A stretch of 45,414 nucleotides of DNA from Rubrobacter sp. (GTDB taxonomy: Bacteria; Actinomycetota; Rubrobacteria; Rubrobacterales; Rubrobacteraceae), in assembly GCA_013695335.1 (NCBI GenBank), contig JACDAR010000159.1:1-45414 (forward strand). Reading direction: 5' to 3'. The position numbers were made by a program, and so were the translations under genes. The number at the start of each line of letters is the position of its first letter. Position 1 is the stretch's first letter. The notes under the pieces were generated by a model. It saw nothing but the letters and a program-made list of their open reading frames with translations. It searched no databases and had not been told where the DNA came from. This document shows positions 39,614-45,414 of the stretch, piece by piece.

Positions 39614-40549
39614 GTGATCGGGAAGATACAAAGGGTGCCGCTCCGCGAGGTGTGGAAGCACGAGGCGCTCGATTTCACCACCTGGCTTCAGGGGAACCTG
39701 GACGTGGTCAGCGACGAACTGGGCATCTCTATCACGGGTGCGGAGCGCGAACGGGCGGCGGGCGACTTCAGCGTGGACCTCGTCGCGGAGGATGAGTCGG
39801 GCAACCCGGTGGTGATCGAGAACCAGTTGGAAAAGAGCAACCACGACCACCTGGGTAAATTGCTCACGTATGCGGTCGCCATCGGCGCCGATACAGCCAT
39901 CTGGATAGTCTCAGAGGCGCGCCCGGAGCACGTGAACGCCATCTCCTGGCTCAACGAGTTCTCTACGGTCACTTTCCATCTGGTTAAAATGGAGGCCATA
40001 AAGGTGTCTGACTCACCCCCGGCGGCGCGGCTGACGCAGGTCGTCGGGCCGAGCGAAGAGATTCGAAAGATCGGCGAGACCAAGAAGGAGTGGGAACGAC
40101 AGGATCTCAGATATCGGTTCTGGACGGAGCTGCTGGAAAAGGCTCGCCACAAGACGAAGCTGCACGCTAAGAAATCGCCCATCCGGCGTAACTACATCGG
40201 TAGTGGCTGGGGCGGCTCAGGCAAGCGCGGTCTCGGCTTTCGCTACGTGATCCGTCGCCACGACGCGCAGGCGGATCTCTACATTTATGGCGGCAAAGAC
40301 AGCGATGAGCGGAACGAGGCCATCTTCGACAGCCTTGCCGCGTCCAAGGACGAAATCGAGAGCAGGTTTGGCGGGAAGCTCGATTGGCAACGCCTGGAAG
40401 ATAAACACGCCTGCCGAATCGTGGCGACGATCTCGTTGGGCGGTCTGCGCGACGAAGAACGCTGGCCGGAGATCCAGGACGCCATGATCGACAACATGAT
40501 CCGTCTTGAGAAAGCCTTGAGACCGCACATCGCAAAGCTGCGGGTATAG
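39614..40549 (+). CDS. DUF4268 domain protein with PD-(D/E)XK-like N-terminal domain
   Basis: A 311-residue protein with two parts. The first (about residues 10-125) resembles a PD-(D/E)XK nuclease fold: D55 in DFSVDLVAED and E69-x-Q71 in VVIENQLEKSNHDHLGKLL, then AVAIGADTAIWIVSEA, as in NucS-like or restriction-associated domains. The second part (about 165-305) matches DUF4268 (RYRFWTELLEKA; GSGWGGSGKRGLGFRYVI; DLYIYGG). Such proteins often occur in variable, defence-type loci. The GTG at 39614 starts 22 bases behind the DUF167 stop. Nucleic acid cleavage is inference. Its position between DUF167 and rluD, where lspA is often found, is unusual. Confidence 0.8.
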   Translation: MIGKIQRVPLREVWKHEALDFTTWLQGNLDVVSDELGISITGAERERAAGDFSVDLVAEDESGNPVVIENQLEKSNHDHLGKLLTYAVAIGADTAIWIVSEARPEHVNAISWLNEFSTVTFHLVKMEAIKVSDSPPAARLTQVVGPSEEIRKIGETKKEWERQDLRYRFWTELLEKARHKTKLHAKKSPIRRNYIGSGWGGSGKRGLGFRYVIRRHDAQADLYIYGGKDSDERNEAIFDSLAASKDEIESRFGGKLDWQRLEDKHACRIVATISLGGLRDEERWPEIQDAMIDNMIRLEKALRPHIAKLRV

Positions 40550-40587
40550 CCGAGGCTACGAGACGTTCTCGGGAGACTCGCAAGAGC

Positions 40588-41472
40588 ATGGTGGAAGGAT
40601 TCGAGGTAACTTCGGGGGAGTCTGGCGAGCGCCTGGATCGCCTGTCGGCCAGGCGGTTCGATGTCAGCCGCAACGTCGCGCAACGCCTGATCCGGAACGG
40701 CTCGTTGCGGGTTGACGGAATAGCGGTTTCACCTTCCTACCGCGTACAGGCGAACGACAGCATCGAGGCGGAGATACCCGACGATACGCCACAGCCGGAG
40801 GACATCCACGTCCCGATCCTCTTCGAAGACGAACACCTGATCGTGGTGGACAAGCCCGCCGGATTGGTAGTCCATCCAGGCGCGGGCAACCCCTCCGGTA
40901 CGCTGGTGAACGCTCTCCTCGAACTGGGAATCTCGGGCGGCGAAGATCCCACGCGGCCAGGCATCGTCCACCGCCTGGACCGCGACACGTCCGGGCTGAT
41001 GGTGGTGGCGAGGGGCGAGCCAGCCTACTCGGCGCTGGTCGAGATGCTATCTTCGCGGCGGGTTAGGAGGATTTACAGGGCGATCGTGGTCGGTCAAGGA
41101 CTTCCGACGACGGGCACCATCGACTCGCCTGTGGGCCGCGACCCGGATAATCCGACCCTCATGGCCGCAGGGGTTGGGAAGCGAGCCGTCACGCACTTCG
41201 AGACGTTGGGTGAAGCCGGGGGATATACGATGCTCCGGGTGCGGCTGGAAACGGGGAGGACGCATCAGATACGTGTCCACATGAGCGCCATCGGCCACCC
41301 GGTATACGCTGACCCGCTGTACGGGGATGCAGTCGAGGGCACGCGGCTGTGGCTGCACGCCGAGAGGCTGGCATTCCGGCATCCGGTGAGCGGTGATGAC
41401 GTGAAGTTCGAGGCAGAGATACCTGATGATCTGAAACGGTCAGCAAGTTCGCTCGGCTTCTTGACTGATTAG
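40588..41472 (+). CDS. rluD: RluD-type 23S rRNA pseudouridine synthase
   Basis: A 294-residue RluA-family enzyme. The N-terminal S4 domain is present (ERLDRLSARRFDVSRNVAQRL in parts; GSLRVDG). The catalytic aspartate is in GIVHRLDRDTSGLMV; DKPAGLVVHPGAGNPSGTLVN, LETGRTHQIRVHM and GHPVYADPLYG are family signatures. RluD modifies helix 69 of 23S rRNA. The usual partner lspA is not adjacent. It is convergent with the next, minus-strand operon, 17 bases apart. Confidence 0.93.
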   Translation: MVEGFEVTSGESGERLDRLSARRFDVSRNVAQRLIRNGSLRVDGIAVSPSYRVQANDSIEAEIPDDTPQPEDIHVPILFEDEHLIVVDKPAGLVVHPGAGNPSGTLVNALLELGISGGEDPTRPGIVHRLDRDTSGLMVVARGEPAYSALVEMLSSRRVRRIYRAIVVGQGLPTTGTIDSPVGRDPDNPTLMAAGVGKRAVTHFETLGEAGGYTMLRVRLETGRTHQIRVHMSAIGHPVYADPLYGDAVEGTRLWLHAERLAFRHPVSGDDVKFEAEIPDDLKRSASSLGFLTD

Positions 41473-41486
41473 CTTCTCCGTAATCT

Positions 41487-41508
41487 CGTTCAGCGCATCA
41501 CGCGAACG
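41487..41508. terminator. Possible bidirectional hairpin terminator
   Basis: CGTTC-A-GCG pairs with CGC-GAACG across a CATCA loop (8 bp with one bulged A). It lies at the convergent junction of rluD and the minus-strand operon, 15 bases behind the rluD stop and overlapping the last codons of the minus gene. No long T-run follows on either strand, so the call is tentative. Confidence 0.35.
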
Positions 41509-41789
41509 AAATAGAACGTGAGCGTCGCAGTTCCGGCTCCGGCTAGCAGGAGGGTGGAGAGGCCGCCAACCGAGACGACAACCCCGGCGATGGGGGCTCC
41601 CGCGCCGGCTGCCACGCCCATCGCCACCTCGCCGAGGCCCTCCGTGCGGGGGTGCAGATCCTGCGTGACAGAAGCGGCGAGCAGCGCGCCCGCCGTCCCA
41701 CCAGCGGCGAGGCCGATACTGCCGATCGCTGTCGCGACCGCCAGTACGGCGAGCGTCCGGCGTCTGATCTCAGCTTCGTCTTGCTTCAT
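41490..41789 (-). CDS. Small hypothetical membrane protein
   Basis: A 99-residue protein of unknown family. After a short charged start (MKQDEAEIRRR) there are two or three glycine/alanine-rich hydrophobic segments (about residues 12-42 and 54-95), ending with YFVRVMR. It overlaps the end of the NAT gene by 20 bases, which argues that it is expressed with it. A longer in-frame beginning upstream would lie antisense-free inside NAT and is not supported by hydrophobic pattern. No function is proposed; it may be a partner of the MFS exporter or a membrane anchor. Confidence 0.6.
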   Translation of the reverse strand: MKQDEAEIRRRTLAVLAVATAIGSIGLAAGGTAGALLAASVTQDLHPRTEGLGEVAMGVAAGAGAPIAGVVVSVGGLSTLLLAGAGTATLTFYFVRVMR

Positions 41790-42684
41790 CAGCGATGCTC
41801 GTTCTCTCTGCGGTGAGAATTTCTCGCAACTTTGTCTCATCTTCCGGTGCGAGCGTGATGTTGAAAGTTTCGCGGAGCGCCTGTATCGCTTCGTTCTCGG
41901 ATAAGCCTCGCTTATGCGACGTTCCATCTGGATATTTGGAGATGAAGGTGTTTCCGCCCAGCGTGTACCTGACGTTCGGCTTGACCATTACGGCTCTCGG
42001 CTGGGTTACGAACGGCGAGTCTGGATGGGTCGCCGTGTAATGGTTGTAGACCACGTAATCTATGAAACGCTGCGGTTCTTGTGTGAAGGAATAGAGGTCC
42101 ATCCAGCCTTCAGCCTCGGGAGAGCGCAGCCGCCACGAACCGTCATCCTGTTGCGCGAGGCCGTAGGTCCAGCCGCCCTGGCGCGAGACCGCGCCGTCCT
42201 CGAACGGGATCGGCTCCAGAAGCGTCGCCCCGAAACCGACATCCGCAAGCCACTCCGTTTCCCCAGCCTCGACGATCAGCAACATGTGGGTGCGGGCAGC
42301 CTGTACCCGGCCTGCCAGCCGCCTCACCTTGAACCCGAGACACTCCAGCAAGGCCGAAAACAGTAGGTTGTGCTCGAAGCAGTACCCGCCTCGCCCCTGG
42401 TGAACCAGCTTATCCTGCACATCATCCAGCCACAGGGAGATGCCGTGTTTCAGCACCACGTTCAGGTTCTCGAACGGGATGCTGTCTGCGTGGGCGCGGT
42501 GTAGTCTATGCAGCGTCTCCGCATCGGTGCGGAGGTCTCCGCTGTACCCCACGCGGGCAAGGTAAGAGTCTACGTCTAGCTTTCCAACGTCCCACTCGTT
42601 GCTTGATCCGCTGTTTTCGGAATGGATACGCCGATCTGAAGTGTTCACTTGAGAATCCTCCGGGTCGTCTCGAATGGTCTTCAT
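41770..42684 (-). CDS. nat: Arylamine N-acetyltransferase
   Basis: A 304-residue enzyme transferring acetyl groups to arylamines, hydrazines or, in biosynthetic members, closing amide bonds. The cysteine-protease-like triad is complete: C102 in RGGYCFEHN, H133 in ARTHMLLIV and D148 in LADVGFG. PFENLNVV precedes it in the normal place. The first 33 residues, rich in Asp and Ser, are additional to the family core, which begins near LDVDSYLARVGY. The ATG overlaps the stop of the MDR-PPOX gene by 4 bases. NAT genes are common in actinobacteria for detoxification or ansamycin-type biosynthesis; no biosynthetic neighbours are seen here. Confidence 0.95.
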   Translation of the reverse strand: MKTIRDDPEDSQVNTSDRRIHSENSGSSNEWDVGKLDVDSYLARVGYSGDLRTDAETLHRLHRAHADSIPFENLNVVLKHGISLWLDDVQDKLVHQGRGGYCFEHNLLFSALLECLGFKVRRLAGRVQAARTHMLLIVEAGETEWLADVGFGATLLEPIPFEDGAVSRQGGWTYGLAQQDDGSWRLRSPEAEGWMDLYSFTQEPQRFIDYVVYNHYTATHPDSPFVTQPRAVMVKPNVRYTLGGNTFISKYPDGTSHKRGLSENEAIQALRETFNITLAPEDETKLREILTAERTSIADEARRS

Positions 42685-44066
42685 TTCCGCGCCAACCTGT
42701 CTGGTGCCTCGGTGGCGTCGCGGATGTTCGGGGTGAGGTTGTGAGGGTCTTGATCCGTATCGTCTATCCCAAAACCGACGATCCGCTCCGGGTAAACCCG
42801 GATGATCGTCATGTCAGGCTTATCTATTGCTTCAGCGTGGCCGCGGATTTCGAGGCATCTGACACGCCACGGATGGCGCGATGTGATGTCGTCCACGACG
42901 AACGCGGCCCGCCCGTTGGCCGCCACGTTGCGGAACTTGCGGCTCGATGCCATGTTGAAGCCCCGGATATCTATCGCCGCGACATCGGGGTTGTAATGAA
43001 AACCGACCGGGCTGACCTGAAGCGGGCCGTTCGGCTGGACAGTCGCGAGCCTTCCCAGAGTCTGTGACTCCAGGTAGTCGAGTTCTGCCCGCGTGAAAGG
43101 TGTTGGACGCTGCGTGACGAGGAGCGTCTTGCCTACGGTGTCGCGGGACTCTATGGCGGCGTGAGCTTCGGCAGCCTGCTCAAGTGGGAAGATCTGGCCG
43201 ACCACCGGTCGCAAATGGCTCTCCGCCGCATCCGAGAGCGCGGCCTCGGTGTGGGCACGCGCCTCCTCTGGTGTCGGCCGCCACAGGCCGATCTTCTTCA
43301 CGCCGCGTTCTTCAGCATCCTCATCCGAGATGCCTGCCCATTCGCCGCTCGCCATCCCGAAGCTGACCATACGGCCGCCGCGTTCGAGCAGCCCGAACGC
43401 TGACCTTCCGATCTCACCCCCAACCCCGTCAAAGACTACGTCAATGCCCGCGAAGGCTTCACTAATCTGATCCTCCCACCCGGATTGCAGGTAATCCACT
43501 GCAACATCCGCGCCCAACTCGCGCGCTCTGGCTACCTTCCGTTCGCCACCGGCGACGGCGGCAACCCTTGCCCCGGCGGATTTTGCGAGCTGGACGAGCA
43601 GGGAACCGAGTCCACCGGCGGCTGCTTCGACCAGTACGCGATCTCCTTCGCACAAAGATGCAACCTGCATCAGAGCCTTCGCCGTGCGCCCATCCGCGAG
43701 CAACGCAGTCGCGACATCGAGTCCCAGGTTCTCTGGAACCGGAACCAGGCTATCTGCATCCAGGGCGGCGAGGCTCGCGTACCCGCCAGACCCGCCCGTG
43801 ATGGCGATCACCCGTTTACCTATCAAAGATTCGTCAATATCCGGCCCGACTGAAACTACGGTGCCGCCGACGCCGTTGCCAGGGATCATGGGCAGCTTCG
43901 CCTCGAAAGGACCGAAACCATTCGCCCGAAACTGGGTGTCGATAAAGGTGATGTTGGCGTAGGCTACTTCGATCATCGCCTGCCCCGGTCCCGCCACGGG
44001 ATCCGGAGCGTCTCCAGCCACGAGTGCCTCGGGGCTGCCGAATTCCTCTAGCCATACGGCTTTCAT
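42681..44066 (-). CDS. Fusion: quinone oxidoreductase (MDR) + PPOX F420-type domain
   Basis: A 461-residue protein of two enzymes. Residues 1-318 are a zinc-free medium-chain reductase of the QOR type (MKAVWLEEFGSPEAL; IPGNGVGGTVVSVGP; VLVEAAAGGLGSLLVQLAK as NADPH loop; VFDGVGGE). Residues about 322-435 are a split-barrel flavin/F420-binding domain of the PPOX class, similar to the MSMEG_5819 group (FTRAELDYLESQTLGRLATV; VSPVGFHYNP; NMASSRKFRNV; FVVDDITSRHPWRVR; LEIRGHAEA). The junction (near 43112) is in frame with no stop or start. Such PPOX proteins are usually separate genes of about 130 residues. Both ends overlap their neighbours by ATGA, indicating tight co-expression. Confidence 0.92.
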   Translation of the reverse strand: MKAVWLEEFGSPEALVAGDAPDPVAGPGQAMIEVAYANITFIDTQFRANGFGPFEAKLPMIPGNGVGGTVVSVGPDIDESLIGKRVIAITGGSGGYASLAALDADSLVPVPENLGLDVATALLADGRTAKALMQVASLCEGDRVLVEAAAGGLGSLLVQLAKSAGARVAAVAGGERKVARARELGADVAVDYLQSGWEDQISEAFAGIDVVFDGVGGEIGRSAFGLLERGGRMVSFGMASGEWAGISDEDAEERGVKKIGLWRPTPEEARAHTEAALSDAAESHLRPVVGQIFPLEQAAEAHAAIESRDTVGKTLLVTQRPTPFTRAELDYLESQTLGRLATVQPNGPLQVSPVGFHYNPDVAAIDIRGFNMASSRKFRNVAANGRAAFVVDDITSRHPWRVRCLEIRGHAEAIDKPDMTIIRVYPERIVGFGIDDTDQDPHNLTPNIRDATEAPDRLARK

Positions 44067-45373
44067 CTGGGATCACTTCCTTCTGGGTCGATGGTTCTCG
44101 TTTGTTTCGGGCTTTTCTCCTGGTCGAGGGGGTTGGAGATCTCATCCCGGTCGAGCCTGGGGATCAGGATCGCTGCCGCAGCCAGAAAACCGGGTACGAT
44201 CCCGGCTACTAGAAAGATGGGCGTCAAGCCGAACGCCGCACCAGCCGGACCAGCTATCGCCATCGAGACTGGCATCAAAGCCAGCGAGACGAAGAAATCC
44301 AGGCTCGAAACACGACCGCGCAGCCGGTCTGGAACCCGGCGTTGCAGGAGGGTTCCCCATATCACCGTCGCCGCCGAGAAGGTCGCGCCGACGACGAACA
44401 TGGCGGCGCAGATCACCCACAGCGAGCCCGCGAAACCAACGACAGCGAACGGCAGCGCCCCCAGTCCCCACAGAAAAATCATCGCGGTCAGATACCTGCG
44501 GGGCAGACGCCGGGCCGAGATTCCGAGTGCCCCAGCCGCTCCGCCAACCCCGAAGGCAGCGAGCGCGAGGCCATAATCCTCTGCGCCACCGCCGAGGTTG
44601 TCCCTGATTGCAAACGGCAGCAACACCTCCATAGGGCCGATGATGAGCAACACGATCAGGAGCGCAAACAGAAGCGTCGCCCACAACCAACTCGTTCTCC
44701 GCACGTAGCCGAAACCTTCGCGTAGGTCAGCGAAGACCGCCGCCGCGCCTGTTTCATCCGAGGCGATCCGAGGTTTCTGTTTTCGGACGTTCATCGCCAC
44801 GAGGCAGGAGGCGGAGATCAGGTACGTCACGCTTCCCGCGAGTATGGCGAGGCCGGGTGAGAGCGACGCGACCACGACGCCCCCGAGCACGGGTCCGGCT
44901 GCCTGCTGGGCGAGCGGGCGGAGCGTCCCTTCCAGGCCGTTAGCCGCAAGTAGTTCGTCCTCTGGGAGAAGGTGGGGCAGGAGCGCAGTATATGAGGGAA
45001 TAAAGAACGCCTCGCCGGCCCCTATCACCAACCCGCCAATCGCCAGGTGCCAGATCTCCAGCGCGCCCGTGAGCGAGAGTACGCCGAGGACTAGCAGGAC
45101 TGTCGCACGCGTGAGATCGGAGGCGAGCATGACGAGGCGTTGGGGCAGCCGGTCGGCGGCGACCCCGCCGAACAGCACGAAGGCGACGAGGCCGACGCCG
45201 AACAACGCGGTAACGAGCGAGAGTTCCGCTGGCCCGCCGCCAAGAGATATTACCTGCCACGCCAGGGCGACCAGCCACAGCCCGCTACCGGCAAGAGAAA
45301 TCGCGAGTCCAGTCCACAGCAGGCGGAAGTCGCGGTGCCGCAGCGGCATCAAGGGCCGCAGCGCTGCGCTCAT
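44063..45373 (-). CDS. MFS transporter, EntS/DHA3-like exporter
   Basis: A 12-helix major facilitator exporter of the DHA3/EntS type: LRHRDFRLLWTGLAISLAG at the start, GGVAADRLPQRLVM after helix 2 (motif A), AGEAFFIPSYTALLPHLLPE, LRGRVSSLDFF in the second half. Likely removes a drug, siderophore or metabolite; the substrate is unknown. ATG 45373 is preferred because the protein then begins directly before the family start; TTG 45400 gives nine additional residues. It is the first gene of the minus-strand operon and overlaps the next gene by ATGA. The promoter would lie near or beyond the window edge; TTGACT at 45395-45400 (minus strand) may be a -35 box rather than a start. Confidence 0.92.
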   Translation of the reverse strand: MSAALRPLMPLRHRDFRLLWTGLAISLAGSGLWLVALAWQVISLGGGPAELSLVTALFGVGLVAFVLFGGVAADRLPQRLVMLASDLTRATVLLVLGVLSLTGALEIWHLAIGGLVIGAGEAFFIPSYTALLPHLLPEDELLAANGLEGTLRPLAQQAAGPVLGGVVVASLSPGLAILAGSVTYLISASCLVAMNVRKQKPRIASDETGAAAVFADLREGFGYVRRTSWLWATLLFALLIVLLIIGPMEVLLPFAIRDNLGGGAEDYGLALAAFGVGGAAGALGISARRLPRRYLTAMIFLWGLGALPFAVVGFAGSLWVICAAMFVVGATFSAATVIWGTLLQRRVPDRLRGRVSSLDFFVSLALMPVSMAIAGPAGAAFGLTPIFLVAGIVPGFLAAAAILIPRLDRDEISNPLDQEKSPKQTRTIDPEGSDPR

Positions 45374-45414
45374 CCGTCGCGGTGTCCGGCGGGAAGTCAA
45401 CCGGAATATCCCGT

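Noticed and set aside
1..45414. CRISPR arrays, insertion sequences, integrases or prophage genes
   Set aside because: No regularly spaced direct repeats, transposase, integrase or structural phage genes were seen on either strand.

Overview
The window is GC-rich, gene-dense chromosomal DNA from a bacterium. The best fit is a deep-branching actinobacterium of the Rubrobacter/Thermoleophilia type. Support for this comes from a division cluster that carries both ftsA and sepF followed by proC, yggT and divIVA; a C-terminal domain of the F420-dependent PPOX type; actinobacterial-looking MraZ and FtsZ; and many 4-base ATGA/GTGA overlaps. The taxonomic call is inference. I see no prophage, insertion sequence or CRISPR array.

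Region 1 (1-15784, + strand) is a housekeeping series. It runs: the 3' part of lepA, an inserted TetR regulator/cytochrome P450 pair, hrcA, dnaJ, rsmE, a HIT protein, a GatB/YqeY protein, an unknown 97-residue protein, phoH, a PgpH-like c-di-AMP phosphodiesterase, ybeY, a DagK-PAP2 fusion, cdd, era, deoC, recO, dgt and a GNAT acetyltransferase. It covers translation quality control, heat-shock control, rRNA maturation (RsmE, YbeY, Era), undecaprenol/lipid recycling and nucleotide salvage. The usual neighbours hemW, grpE, dnaK, prmA and rpsU are absent here.

Region 2 (15801-20679): ppc on the minus strand is divergent from dnaG. dnaG is followed by tRNA-Asn(GTT) and a CAT-anticodon tRNA, with a clear promoter at the end of dnaG.

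Region 3 (20680-39591, + strand) is the division and cell wall (dcw) cluster: mraZ, rsmH, ftsL-like, ftsI, murF, mraY, murD, ftsW, murG, murC, ftsQ, ftsA, ftsZ, pgeF, yggS, sepF, proC, yggT, divIVA and a DUF167 gene. Most genes overlap or nearly touch. Three GTGGR repeats at 10-bp spacing precede mraZ and match the MraZ operator. murE and murB are missing from the cluster.

Region 4 (39614-45414): a DUF4268/PD-(D/E)XK-like gene and rluD on +, then a convergent minus-strand operon. That operon reads: MFS exporter, a quinone-oxidoreductase/PPOX fusion, an arylamine N-acetyltransferase and a small membrane protein. Its genes overlap, and it looks like a detoxification/export or small-molecule-modifying unit.

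Most unusual points: mraZ, and probably ybeY, appear to start at CTG; rsmE has no ordinary start codon where the family begins; the MDR-PPOX fusion and its operon; a PgpH-like protein with almost no extracellular domain; a nuclease-like DUF4268 gene at the end of the dcw cluster; and a 15-bp minisatellite in divIVA.
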